Numbered from the stretch's first letter, positions 6,876 to 16,092 are shown. The stretch: 19,311 nt of DNA from an uncultured Clostridia bacterium (GCA_944384475.1 CALWTN010000017.1:1-19311); one strand, 5' to 3'. The notes: generated from the letters alone by a model not told the origin. Numbers and translations: made by a program.

Positions 6876-9197
6876 TTATTTTTCGTTCAAAGTTTTGATC
6901 TCTTCAAGCAACATTTCAATCTTTTTGTTTATATTTTCAATTTCTTCATTGGCAGATGTTAAGTTTTTAACCTGTTCAACATTGGCCTTTAATGCATTTA
7001 TTTCATTAAGAATTTCATCTCTGCGCTCTTGCTTTGAAGATCCTGCTTCAAGATTGCTTATTGCTTTTTGAATTTCGCCATCAATTTGAACTTTCATTGA
7101 TGCCAAACGCTTTTGCTCGTCATCAATTTTTTTGTTGATTTCTTTCAACTGTGCCACATCTTTTTTAGGTCTGCCTCTGCCTTTCTTTTCGGTAGGCTTA
7201 GCCGCAACTGGTTTTTTTGTGCTGCCAACTGGTCTGCCTCTCTTTTTAGGCTCTGTTTTTGTCTTAGCCTCTGTTGTGGCTTTTTTAGGTCTGCCTCTTG
7301 AGCGTTTTTGCTCAATCATTTGTTGCAGAGTTTTTTCTTCGCCTTTTCTTGGTCTGCCACGGCGTTTGCCTGTTGTGGTTGTGGTTTTAGGTTGCGCTTT
7401 CTCGGCTTGTTGCACTGGAGTTATAAAGTCAAAGTCGTCCGCTTCGCCAGCCATTGTTTGAGGTTGTGGCTCAACTTTTTGAACCTCCTCTTCTTGGATT
7501 TCGGCGCCTAGCGATGGTTGATATTCCTCCACAGTTGCAGCTTCTGGAACAGCCTGAACTTGAGCTTCTTGGTTGTTTTCTTGCAAAATCTCGGTTATTT
7601 TTTGATTGTCCTCAATCTTTGCCTTGTTTTTGGAGACTGCCGCTTTATTTTCTTTTACTTCCGCAGACTTTTCCTTTAAAACCTTAGCCACGTCACCTGG
7701 CGTAATGAGTGACGATTCTTCAACCTCTTCTTGCTTGTTGCTCTCTTCTTTTGGATTAAAGGATGCCGACTCAATCTCTATTTGCTCATAATCCATGCCA
7801 AGCTTTCTTTTTAATGTTTCATTTTCATCAATCACCCTCTTTAACTGCGCTTCTTTAACAGTTAAATCTTCTTCAATCGATTGATTTGTCACAGTTAAAG
7901 TTTCAATTCTATCTTTAACCTTCTTTTGCGCTTCGTCAATAGCCGATTTGAACAATTTTGAATAGAAAGTTTCATACTCGCTCATCATAGCCTCTTCCAC
8001 TTCGGTTTTGTTGCTTTCTATTTCATCATTAAGAGTTTTGATAACCTCTTCGTAATCGCTTTTTTCAACTAAATAACGATTGCTTTGCTGTTCAAAATCT
8101 GCCTGTTCTTTTTCTTGCTTAGCGATTTCTTGGTTTTGTTGTTTACGCAAGAAATTGCTTTCAATTCTGTTTGTGGTTTCTTCCTGCTGCTGTCTAAGCC
8201 TTTCAATATTTTCTTTTGAAACCTGCATGCGTTTTTGGAAATCTTTTTGGATGTTTTCAAAGTTACGTTTCAAACTTTCAAGAGTGGCTTCAATTTGAGC
8301 AATCTTAGCCAAAGTTTTATCTCTTTTTGAAAGATAAGCCTCAGCCTCTTTCATAGCCCTTTCCAATATGTTTTGGCCATCTATGCCAATGCCCTCAAAG
8401 TCATATTTTTCGTATGTAACGCCCTCTTCTTTGGCAATTTTATCAAACTCTTCTTTCTCTTTTCTTGCCCTGCTTTCAAGATACTCTCTAAGTGCAGGAA
8501 TGCCTTTATCAATCTCTTTTGGAGTGAAGAGCAATGAATAATCGATATATGGTGGCAAGTCTACACAAGCATTGTCAATAAACCTATCAAACAAATGCAA
8601 GTTTTGATACAATTCATCGAGGTTGGCATTTTTTCTTGCCCTTAAAATCATAATGGCGATTGTGCTTAAAATTAATATAAAAATTGGAATAAGTAAAGCG
8701 ATGATAACCATGGTTGCATTTACGATTGTGTCGCCAAAGTTTTGATAGGAAATTCCAACAACAAACGTGATGATTGCCCAAACGATAGAAATCCAAGCAA
8801 GGTTTTTAATGTTTGCGGCAAAGGAACTTGTTCTTAATGGCTTTTCGATAATGTTTTCAACCGACATATATGATGATGGCGCTTTTTCACGATACAAAAT
8901 ATATTGTTGCCAATTAAGCGAAAGCCTTTTAGGCGCTTTTTTAATTAGATCGCTGAACTCTTTAATATTTTCTTTATCAATCGTTTTGTGCGTGAAAAGC
9001 CATCTGTTTAATTTATCAAGCGACTTTCTCATTCTGCTTTCATAAGAATAGAGGCTGAGCACGCCAAACAGAAAAATGAAAAACACTTCAAGGCCTAAGC
9101 CCACAAAAAACAAAGTGTTATATGTAACCGAACTTGTTAAACTTACAAAGAACGATTCAAATGCGCTTTTGATATCTGCAAGGGATGAAAAATTCAT
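6876..9197 (-). CDS. Membrane-anchored coiled-coil protein with four AT-hook motifs, function unknown
   Basis: A 773-residue protein I cannot assign to a named family. Three hydrophobic segments (about 28-50, 133-150 and 161-186) anchor it. The basic loop between the first two and the RARKN after the third place the long C-terminal part in the cytoplasm. Residues about 275-465 are a charged coiled coil. Residues 466-605 are an acidic, Glu/Gln/Pro-rich linker. Residues 608-682 hold four AT-hook cores (RRGRPRK, RGRPKK, KRGRPVG, RGRPKK) whose prolines lie at 616, 637, 656 and 677. A second coiled coil ends the protein. AT-hooks bind the minor groove of AT-rich DNA, so it may tether DNA to the membrane; this is inference. 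The ATG follows AAGGAG by seven bases. It has its own promoter and terminator. Confidence 0.85.
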   Translation of the reverse strand: MNFSSLADIKSAFESFFVSLTSSVTYNTLFFVGLGLEVFFIFLFGVLSLYSYESRMRKSLDKLNRWLFTHKTIDKENIKEFSDLIKKAPKRLSLNWQQYILYREKAPSSYMSVENIIEKPLRTSSFAANIKNLAWISIVWAIITFVVGISYQNFGDTIVNATMVIIALLIPIFILILSTIAIMILRARKNANLDELYQNLHLFDRFIDNACVDLPPYIDYSLLFTPKEIDKGIPALREYLESRARKEKEEFDKIAKEEGVTYEKYDFEGIGIDGQNILERAMKEAEAYLSKRDKTLAKIAQIEATLESLKRNFENIQKDFQKRMQVSKENIERLRQQQEETTNRIESNFLRKQQNQEIAKQEKEQADFEQQSNRYLVEKSDYEEVIKTLNDEIESNKTEVEEAMMSEYETFYSKLFKSAIDEAQKKVKDRIETLTVTNQSIEEDLTVKEAQLKRVIDENETLKRKLGMDYEQIEIESASFNPKEESNKQEEVEESSLITPGDVAKVLKEKSAEVKENKAAVSKNKAKIEDNQKITEILQENNQEAQVQAVPEAATVEEYQPSLGAEIQEEEVQKVEPQPQTMAGEADDFDFITPVQQAEKAQPKTTTTTGKRRGRPRKGEEKTLQQMIEQKRSRGRPKKATTEAKTKTEPKKRGRPVGSTKKPVAAKPTEKKGRGRPKKDVAQLKEINKKIDDEQKRLASMKVQIDGEIQKAISNLEAGSSKQERRDEILNEINALKANVEQVKNLTSANEEIENINKKIEMLLEEIKTLNEK

Positions 9198-9219
9198 ATT
9201 TAATCTCCTTTTATACCTT

Positions 9220-9228
9220 AGTATAACA
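9220..9228 (-). promoter_or_regulatory. Extended -10 promoter of the AT-hook protein gene
   Basis: On the minus strand TGT-TATACT (9228-9220) is an extended -10 element. No good -35 box is found at 16-18 bases, but the region upstream (9231-9292) is almost entirely A and T, which could act as an UP element. The predicted transcript starts near 9213, just before the AAGGAG ribosome binding site at 9205-9210. Confidence 0.55.
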
Positions 9229-9269
9229 CAAGAAAAAATAATTTACTAATATTTTTTAATATTTTTTTT

Positions 9270-9292
9270 AATTAATTAAAATTTAATTAATT
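9270..9292. repeat. AT-only inverted repeat at the addA stop codon
   Basis: AATTAATTAAA (9270-9280) and TTTAATTAATT (9282-9292) form a perfect 11-bp inverted repeat around one base. The addA stop codon (9276-9278) lies within it. On the minus strand it is followed by A residues, not T, so it is not a classical terminator. It may weakly help 3' end formation or be chance in an AT-rich gap. Confidence 0.4.
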
Positions 9293-12200
9293 GCTTATTT
9301 TTAATTGAAATTAAATAAATTTCGTCAACCACAATATTTTCGGCATTTTCGATCGCCTGTTTATATAACATAAGTTGCGGCGCATATCTCTCTTTCAACA
9401 CATTTTCATCTTTTTGTGATGTGTATTTATAATCAATTAAAATATTTTTATCGCCCTTTAAATAAAGGTCAATCGTGCCTTGCACAGTTCTTGCGCCTTG
9501 CGAAAGCGGCAAACGCATGGTGAATTGTTTTTCTTTTATTATTTTTTTATTTTTTGTTAAAGGCTTTATTAAATTAATAATTTCAAAAATTAACTGAAAA
9601 TTTATTAAATTTAAGTAATTTTCTTGTAATTTTTTTTCAATTAATATATTTTTTACATCTTGCGCTTTATTAACCCTATCAAAATCCAACAAACGAAGAG
9701 CCTCATGAAAGGCATTGCCAACCTCTATCGCATCAGAGTTTGAAGAAGAAAAATCCTTACCTTTGCTTGCGAGTTCAGTTACAGAAGCCTTTTGCTTTAT
9801 TAAAGTTTCTTCTTTAAACGGATAAACAAAGTTTAGATAATTTTTAATTTTCTGCACGCTGTTTTTATCAACATCGACAATAGGCGAAACTTTAACATTG
9901 GCGTTTAGTTTTACAACCTCTTGTATTTGTTCAACTTTTGCACCGCAGCCTTGTAAGTCGCAATTTAAAATTGCCTCTATCAGCGAATTACTTTTTTCAG
10001 CATCCTTTTGATAATCTTTGTCATAGTCAAGTGTGGCCGTGACAAACAGATGATTTTTTGCCCTAGTGAGTGCCACATACGAAACCATAAGCTCGTCTAC
10101 TCGCTCTTTATGCCTTGCATATTCCTTTGATGATAAAAGCGCAAGTGATGGACTTTTGCTCCATGCGCTGTCATCATAGCAGCAAAGCGCCAAGCCAAAG
10201 TTGTCACAAACTCTAAATTGTGAATTGTCGACTCTCACAAAAGGCTTGTCCGCGCCAACCACAAACACAATTTTGTATTCAAGCCCTTTGCTTGCATGAA
10301 TGGAAGAAATCGTGACCGCATTTTCACCAGCAACACTTGAAAAAGTTAAATCGCTGTTCAAATAAGCATAAAGCCCCGGCAAGTCTTTGTCATTTTCAAA
10401 TGTCGCTATGCTGCAAAGCAGCGCCTCCATTTCTTTAACGGCATTCTCCCCCAATGCGCTTTGTAGATATACAAAATATTCGGTTTGTAAAAACAATTTT
10501 TCAAGCGCTTTTTTCGCCCCTAAAAATAGACATTGTAATTTAAATTGTTGCAATAATTTTAATGCACCCTTAATCTCTTCATCCTCGCTTTGCAAAACGC
10601 TTTGGCAAAAATCCTTTGTATCTTTTGCGATGAGGGCTAGCTTATCCATACTTATCCTCACCATTGGCGACAAAAGATAACTTGCAAGCGCAATATCATC
10701 ATTTTGATCGCAACAAAGCTTTAGCAGCGACACTATCATTTTTATATTTGCCTTTGAAAGCAAATCGCTGCGCATGGTTGACACAAAAGGAATGCCTTTT
10801 TTTCGCAAATTGTTGGCGATGCTGTTGGTCAAATTGCTGCGAGATCTAGACAGCACGGCGATGTCTTTTGGCTGCACTCGCACTTTTTCTCCCGTCTTAG
10901 CATCTACAAAGAAACTGGTTAAAAGTTCTTCAATCTTGCTTGCGACAATCTGCGCTTCCAAATCATTCTCTTCATCGTTGGAAAGCTTGTCGTCAAAGAT
11001 ATCATATTCTTCTGCAACCTGCGCTTTTTCTCGCTGAGCCTTTTGTGCGAGCAAAATGTTCACGCCCGCCAAATTTTCAACCTTGCTAAAAGCGTTGTCG
11101 CCTTTAAGCATGGAAGTTTTTTTGTAATCTATGCCGGTGGTTTTGGCAGTCATGATCTTTGAAAACACCGCGTTTACGAAATTTAGAATATCCTTATCGC
11201 TTCTGTAATTTTGACTTAGATATTCCGTTTGCGAGTCCTCATCCTTTTCAAACTGCTCGCTGTCTTGCAAGATTATTTTCGAGGTGGCGTTTCTAAACGC
11301 ATAAATCCCCTGCTTTGGATCTCCAATCGCAATAAATTTTGCTTTTTGCGCAATAAGTTTAACAATTTTTTCTTGCACTGGGTTGGTGTCTTGATATTCG
11401 TCTATAAATACGAAATCATAGTTTTCCTGCAACTGCTTTAAAATGTCTTGCTCGGTTAGCAATTCTTCGCTTTTAATTTCCAAATCATCAAAATCAAGCA
11501 AATTGCTGTCAGTTTTTTTGTTTGAGTAAACTTCAAAATAAATTTTATAAAGACAAATCAGTTCATCAATCAACGTTTGCGTTTGTTCGCTTTGCCACAC
11601 AAATTGATTTTCTGGCTGCAATTTTTGTGCAAATTTAACAATTTCCTGCGCTTCGTTTTTGATGAGTTTAACATCTTCTTTTCTTTCATAACCAGACAAA
11701 ATAGGCAGCCGTGGCAGCGAAATTTCACAGATGCATTTTGCTTGCTCACGCAAATTGTCATTTTTAACAAAACAAGCTTTTAACTGCTGCAAAAAGTTTT
11801 CGACTTTGGCATTATCTGGCAAAAACGTGTCAATATCTTCAAAAAGCTGTGAAATTTTTTGATGCAAAATCTGCAACAAAAACGTTTGCGCCTTTTCGTA
11901 GTTTACTTTATAATTCGCAAGGTCTTTTAGCGCCTTCTCTTTGTCCGCTTGACAAGCAAGATAATCTTCAATTTTAAAAACTATTTCTTTGATAAGTTTT
12001 TGCGAACGTAAAGTTAAAAACAAATTGTAAAAATGTGACCCATTTTGCTGCTTAAACTTTTGTTGCGCCTCTTCAAACGCTTTATCTTTCAAAAGCATCG
12101 CCTGTTTCTCATCCAACAAACTAAAATTTTCTAAATATGGAAATTGCGCCAAATTTCTTTTGATAATCTTTTCTAAAAAAGAATGTATTGTGCAAATATC

Positions 12201-12476
12201 ACTTGTAAAAAGTTCGTCAATTTGTGATTGAACAGTGGCATCTGCGCTCTTCTCTAAAAGTTGCAAGATAAGCCTTTCACGCATTTGCGTTGCTGCTGCT
12301 TTGGTAAATGTTAGCACAAGCAGCCTTTTGACAGGCAGCCCTTTTTGGATAAGTCGTGAAATAAAACCTAGCATGGTTGTGGTTTTCCCGCTTCCTGCCG
12401 AAGCACTTATCACCATGTTTTTTTTGTTAAAATCAAAAATACGTTGTTGTTCTTTGGATGGAATAAATTCGCTCAT
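9276..12476 (-). CDS. addA: ATP-dependent helicase/nuclease AddA
   Basis: A 1066-residue UvrD/Rep-type helicase with a C-terminal RecB-family nuclease, the motor subunit of the AddAB complex that resects double-strand breaks for RecA. Seen: Q motif (near residue 8), Walker A SAGSGKT (Lys31), Walker B FIDEYQDTNP (about 356-365), GDPKQGIYAFRNA, LSQNYRS, SSIHASKGLEY, and YVALTRAKN. The nuclease keeps its histidine (GNAFHEAL), GTIDLYL, the catalytic IDYKYT and the QLMLYKQA motif, so it should be active. It is shorter than the roughly 1230-residue Bacillus protein. The ATG at 12476 follows GGAGGGG and overlaps the TGA of addB (ATGA), so the two are translationally coupled and made in fixed ratio. 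Confidence 0.94.
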   Translation of the reverse strand: MSEFIPSKEQQRIFDFNKKNMVISASAGSGKTTTMLGFISRLIQKGLPVKRLLVLTFTKAAATQMRERLILQLLEKSADATVQSQIDELFTSDICTIHSFLEKIIKRNLAQFPYLENFSLLDEKQAMLLKDKAFEEAQQKFKQQNGSHFYNLFLTLRSQKLIKEIVFKIEDYLACQADKEKALKDLANYKVNYEKAQTFLLQILHQKISQLFEDIDTFLPDNAKVENFLQQLKACFVKNDNLREQAKCICEISLPRLPILSGYERKEDVKLIKNEAQEIVKFAQKLQPENQFVWQSEQTQTLIDELICLYKIYFEVYSNKKTDSNLLDFDDLEIKSEELLTEQDILKQLQENYDFVFIDEYQDTNPVQEKIVKLIAQKAKFIAIGDPKQGIYAFRNATSKIILQDSEQFEKDEDSQTEYLSQNYRSDKDILNFVNAVFSKIMTAKTTGIDYKKTSMLKGDNAFSKVENLAGVNILLAQKAQREKAQVAEEYDIFDDKLSNDEENDLEAQIVASKIEELLTSFFVDAKTGEKVRVQPKDIAVLSRSRSNLTNSIANNLRKKGIPFVSTMRSDLLSKANIKMIVSLLKLCCDQNDDIALASYLLSPMVRISMDKLALIAKDTKDFCQSVLQSEDEEIKGALKLLQQFKLQCLFLGAKKALEKLFLQTEYFVYLQSALGENAVKEMEALLCSIATFENDKDLPGLYAYLNSDLTFSSVAGENAVTISSIHASKGLEYKIVFVVGADKPFVRVDNSQFRVCDNFGLALCCYDDSAWSKSPSLALLSSKEYARHKERVDELMVSYVALTRAKNHLFVTATLDYDKDYQKDAEKSNSLIEAILNCDLQGCGAKVEQIQEVVKLNANVKVSPIVDVDKNSVQKIKNYLNFVYPFKEETLIKQKASVTELASKGKDFSSSNSDAIEVGNAFHEALRLLDFDRVNKAQDVKNILIEKKLQENYLNLINFQLIFEIINLIKPLTKNKKIIKEKQFTMRLPLSQGARTVQGTIDLYLKGDKNILIDYKYTSQKDENVLKERYAPQLMLYKQAIENAENIVVDEIYLISIKNKQLIKF

Positions 12477-15334
12477 TTTACCCCTCCTTTTAAAAGTCGA
12501 ACGCCGCTTTCTTTATCATACAAACAAATTTCTTTGTATTTGCAAAATTCACAAGAATTGGCATCTGGATAAGGCTCAAGCCTGCCTTGGCTTATCATTT
12601 CCTCGCCTTTTTTTAACATTTGAAGCGCTTTTTGCTGCAAAGACAGCATTTGATTTTGCGAAATGGCATTTTTTGAGCCTTCGTCTAAACTATCTTCACA
12701 CGTGACGCCAACCAACAACTTTTGCTTGTTTTTATAGCCCGCCTTTGCGTCAAAATAGTATACGCCCGCACACTTTAAGCCGTATTTTTCGCCAATAAAT
12801 TTTGCATAAGAGAAAAGTTGCAACTTTTTGCCAAAACTTAAATCTCTGATTATGTTTGTGCTGATTTTGCCCGTCTTGTAGTCAATAATTCTAAACGTGT
12901 CGTCCGCCTTGTCAACCCTGTCAACTCTTCCGAAAAACGGCTTGCCATCAACATCGCCGACAATCTTTTCTTCAATTAGCCACGGCCTATATTGTGAAGA
13001 GTTTCTCTCCATGCCCACCTCAGCGCAAATTCGCATCAAATCTTTTTTAAGACTGCGCTTGGCTAGTTCAACGTCTGGCAAGTCTTTAAAGTCAATTTCT
13101 TCAAGTTTTTTATCGACAAATTTGCCAAGTTCTTGCTCTGACAAAATCTGATAGGCATGCTTTTTGCCGTATTCTTCCAGCACTGCGTGCACGATATTGC
13201 CAATTTCAACAGGCGTAAGTGCGGTCAATTTTTTCTCTTTAAGTTTTAAAACATTTTCGCAATAAACTTTAAATGGGCAATCATAAAACTTTTCAACTTC
13301 GGTTGGTTTGACCACCCTTCCAAGCCCAAGCTGGCCTGCATTTTTGAGCCTGCCATCGCGTTTAAATTTTTCAAAATCGGCATTCAGCGCTTCGCTAAGC
13401 AACGCTTTTGTAACGGCGCAAGTGCTCTCCGCCAAAACCTCCTCGGCGCTGACTTTGTTATTCCCCAAACTTAAAAGCAGGTTGTCTATATCTTTTTCGT
13501 CAGTCAAAAGCGTTTTTATCACTTCATCTTTTTTATCAAACATGTTTAAAAGTTCGCTCACCACCATGCTTGGAGAGGCTTGCTGAGATTGCGAATCTGT
13601 AAGCGAATAGGTTAAATAGCACCTATCTTTCCATTCACACAGCAGCGAAAAAACTTTGAACCTTGCACGCCGATTTATCATCTTGATGGTTGGCTCAACC
13701 TTTCTTTTAAAACCCGCCTTGCTCAGTTCATCATCTGTAAAGATGCTGTTGTCAGCGCTTAATTTAGGCAGCTTGCCAGCATTTGCACCAACCACAAACA
13801 AAACCTTTGTCCAGCCAAAAAAACTGTCATTGGCATCGCCTACATACACTTGGTCATAATAACTTGGAATTGCAGAAACCTCAACCGTCTGCAGGCCAAC
13901 TTCCATCGCCGCAATAAATTCTTTAAGGCTATATTCGCTTTCCACCTCTTTAAACGACTGCAACATCTGCTCTAATATGTCTGGTATTTGCTTTTCCATA
14001 TCAAGCGTTTTTTCATCAAGGCTATATTCATCAAGCTTTTCGATATTTTCTCGCAAAAACTCTACAACCTCATTTGCGCCATTTAAAATATTTTCGTTCA
14101 GCGCCTGAACAAGCTGCTTTAATTTAGCAATTCCGCCAAGAGAGAAAAAGTTTTTCCCTCCGCCTTGATATGTTTGATTAACGCTGCTTTTTGTAAGCTC
14201 GTCAATCTCGAAAAGCGGACAATTTAATAAAAACAGCAGGTCGTCTTTGTCATAATTTTTATAACTAAACGCAATCAGTTTTTTGAACACCAAAGCCAAG
14301 TATGTTTTGCCTGCGTTTATAGAGGTGTCAAGATAATAAGGGATGCCGTTTCTTTCAAACGCCTCCGCTATCTCATCGCCATACGCCTCTATATCCGATG
14401 CCGCCACCGAAAAATCCTTATATCTTTTGCCATGATAAACTTCAAACGCTATAAGTTTTGCAATAATATCGGCCTCTTGACGCATGCTTCTCGCTTCAAA
14501 AAATGCAATGTTGTCGCTTGAATGCGATATTTTTTGCGCAGCAAACAAATTTTCTGCAATAATTTTCTGCTCGCCAGTCAAAGTGCTCGGCGGAGAGATG
14601 ACCTCAATCTCCACTTGCTTTTGCTTAGCCAAAACTTTGAGTTTATGTAAAATATCGTCATCATATATGTAGGCGTTGGCTTTTGAAAGAGCAATCGGCA
14701 AACTTACACAAATGCCTTTACAGACATTAGCCAACGAAGAGATAATTTCAAAATGTTTAGCGGTAAAGCTGTCAAAACCAACAAAATAAAAATAAGCCTC
14801 GCTAAACAATCCCTCTTGCAAAATTTTATTGTTGAAATTTTCAAGCAAATCCGCCGCATCCATATATCCACTGGTGAGAAATTGATATTCTTCAAAAATA
14901 ATCTTTGTGTCATGCAATTTTTTTTGCAATGGAGAAAGCGTTTGCGCACAATCTATATCCTCCGCCTTGATTGAAGAGGACTTAAATTGCGAAATTAATT
15001 TAAACATCTCTTTGCAAAAATTGATATTTGTGGATTTAAAAAATTTTAACTTATCCTTAACGTTTTGAATGGCTTTTTTTACAAACATCAAACTTTGAAT
15101 TTGCGAAAGCGGTTGCAACTGCACTCCGACATACTTGCTTGCCAAATTGCTTAATCCCACCACGTTGATGTCAAAGGTTGAAGTGATCGACAGGGCGTCA
15201 AAAAGCATCTCTTCAATTTGAAGAGTTTGCCTGTCTGGAACAACTACAAAAACTTGCTCGCCCTTTGGTATGTCTGCCAAAGCATTGTTGATCGCCTCAA
15301 CTTGACAGCCGCCCGTGATGATTTTGATTTGCAT
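12473..15334 (-). CDS. addB: ATP-dependent helicase/nuclease AddB (degenerate Walker A, intact nuclease and Fe-S site)
   Basis: A 953-residue AddB subunit, shorter than the roughly 1160 residues in Bacillus. AddB has a helicase-like fold and a C-terminal nuclease stapled by a 4Fe-4S cluster. The cluster cysteines are visible: one in DCPFKVYC and three in CEFCKYKEIC (CX2CX5C). Nuclease motifs GRVDRVD, IIDYKTGK and LQLFSYAKF are intact, as is GNIVHAVLEEYG. The N-terminal P-loop, usually GRxGSGKT, reads TGGCQVEAINN here, so the Walker A lysine is absent. No Shine-Dalgarno sequence precedes the ATG, and a -10 element ends six bases upstream, which predicts a leaderless mRNA. It is first in the addB-addA operon. 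Confidence 0.92.
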   Translation of the reverse strand: MQIKIITGGCQVEAINNALADIPKGEQVFVVVPDRQTLQIEEMLFDALSITSTFDINVVGLSNLASKYVGVQLQPLSQIQSLMFVKKAIQNVKDKLKFFKSTNINFCKEMFKLISQFKSSSIKAEDIDCAQTLSPLQKKLHDTKIIFEEYQFLTSGYMDAADLLENFNNKILQEGLFSEAYFYFVGFDSFTAKHFEIISSLANVCKGICVSLPIALSKANAYIYDDDILHKLKVLAKQKQVEIEVISPPSTLTGEQKIIAENLFAAQKISHSSDNIAFFEARSMRQEADIIAKLIAFEVYHGKRYKDFSVAASDIEAYGDEIAEAFERNGIPYYLDTSINAGKTYLALVFKKLIAFSYKNYDKDDLLFLLNCPLFEIDELTKSSVNQTYQGGGKNFFSLGGIAKLKQLVQALNENILNGANEVVEFLRENIEKLDEYSLDEKTLDMEKQIPDILEQMLQSFKEVESEYSLKEFIAAMEVGLQTVEVSAIPSYYDQVYVGDANDSFFGWTKVLFVVGANAGKLPKLSADNSIFTDDELSKAGFKRKVEPTIKMINRRARFKVFSLLCEWKDRCYLTYSLTDSQSQQASPSMVVSELLNMFDKKDEVIKTLLTDEKDIDNLLLSLGNNKVSAEEVLAESTCAVTKALLSEALNADFEKFKRDGRLKNAGQLGLGRVVKPTEVEKFYDCPFKVYCENVLKLKEKKLTALTPVEIGNIVHAVLEEYGKKHAYQILSEQELGKFVDKKLEEIDFKDLPDVELAKRSLKKDLMRICAEVGMERNSSQYRPWLIEEKIVGDVDGKPFFGRVDRVDKADDTFRIIDYKTGKISTNIIRDLSFGKKLQLFSYAKFIGEKYGLKCAGVYYFDAKAGYKNKQKLLVGVTCEDSLDEGSKNAISQNQMLSLQQKALQMLKKGEEMISQGRLEPYPDANSCEFCKYKEICLYDKESGVRLLKGGVK

Positions 15335-15340
15335 AATTAA

Positions 15341-15349
15341 ATTTTATCA
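15341..15349 (-). promoter_or_regulatory. Extended -10 promoter of addBA, predicted leaderless
   Basis: TGA-TAAAAT on the minus strand (15349-15341), then six bases (TTAATT) and the ATG at 15334. The expected start point is the A of the ATG, the same geometry as at holB. The -35 position (TTTTCT at 17 bases) is weak, consistent with an extended -10 promoter. Confidence 0.55.
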
Positions 15350-15364
15350 CAAAAAGTGATAAAA
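15342..15364. promoter_or_regulatory. Palindrome over the addBA promoter, candidate operator or terminator
   Basis: TTTTATCAC (15342-15350), five A, GTGATAAAA (15356-15364) is a perfect 9-bp inverted repeat that covers the addB -10 box and the spacer. If addB is leaderless, the hairpin is not in its mRNA, so it would act as a DNA operator. Alternatively it ends the transcript of the regulator gene (stop at 15376), although the following T content is modest. A half-site TTTATCAC recurs just before the ATG at 16171, but part of this resemblance is the extended -10 element itself. Confidence 0.4.
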
Positions 15365-15375
15365 GAAAACACTTT

Positions 15376-16092
15376 TTAAGCTTGATGATTTTTCTCAGTT
15401 AAAACTTTCGCCTTTAAGCAAGTTGCAAAAAGCAGTTTTTTCTTTAACATAGCATTCTCTTTTTTTAAATTGAGATAGTCCTCCTTTAAAAAAGAAAGCT
15501 CTCTTTGTTTTTCACCTATCTGCGTCACGAGTTTGCGAATTGTAAGGTTGCTTTGCAAAGTTTGATCGCTCAGCGATTGTTTTGCTTCTTCAAGAGCTGT
15601 CTTTTTAATAAGTTTAACAAGCCCCATAAACAGCCCGTTTATATCCGCATCGGTGATCTTGCTGTTTTGTTTTTTCTTAAAAGCAATCACATTGGATGGC
15701 TGGGCTTGATTTGTGCGATATTTATTTTGCAACCTTAGCATCTCTTTAGCATCGCCTCCGCTCAGCAACAAGCACGCTTTACGCACTGAATAGCCCTGCG
15801 ATAATTTTTCTTGAATTTTGCAAATTATATTATTTTTCTCTTCTTCGCTAAATTTTGAGAAATGATTTTTTTTATGCTCTGCAAGATTAATTTCAAGTCT
15901 GCGGGCACGTTGCAAATCGGATTGCAAATTTTCAAGTTCATGATAATAATAGTTTCGCACGCTGTTTGCTTTCCTGCCAAACTTTTTCGCATGCGTTTCA
16001 AAAGCCTCACGAGTTGGCTTTCCCGCCTGCTTGTTATCTTCCACCGCTTTAAAAAGCGATTTAACCTCTTCGTCTTTCCAAACGCCCTTCAT
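15376..16092 (-). CDS. Putative Myb/SANT-like DNA-binding regulator with C-terminal coiled coil
   Basis: A 238-residue protein. The N-terminal 60 residues (VWKDEEVKSLFKAV, then KKFGRKANSVRNYYYHELEN) look like a Myb/SANT-type helix-turn-helix, as in the RsfA-like proteins of Bacillota. A middle region (SQGYSVRKACLLLSGGD) may be a second small helical module. The C-terminal 90 residues form a coiled coil rich in Lys, Glu and Leu. The frame is open to 16119, but the ATG at 16092 has an ideal GGAGG five bases upstream, while the ATG at 16119 has none; I use 16092. It lies between the addBA promoter and a divergent gene, so it might regulate either; this is inference. Exact target and family membership are uncertain. 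Confidence 0.75.
   Translation of the reverse strand: MKGVWKDEEVKSLFKAVEDNKQAGKPTREAFETHAKKFGRKANSVRNYYYHELENLQSDLQRARRLEINLAEHKKNHFSKFSEEEKNNIICKIQEKLSQGYSVRKACLLLSGGDAKEMLRLQNKYRTNQAQPSNVIAFKKKQNSKITDADINGLFMGLVKLIKKTALEEAKQSLSDQTLQSNLTIRKLVTQIGEKQRELSFLKEDYLNLKKENAMLKKKLLFATCLKAKVLTEKNHQA

Noticed and set aside
9270..9292. Inverted repeat as the addA terminator
   Set aside because: The stem is only A and T, and on the minus strand it is followed by A residues rather than a U tract. It is kept only as a repeat.
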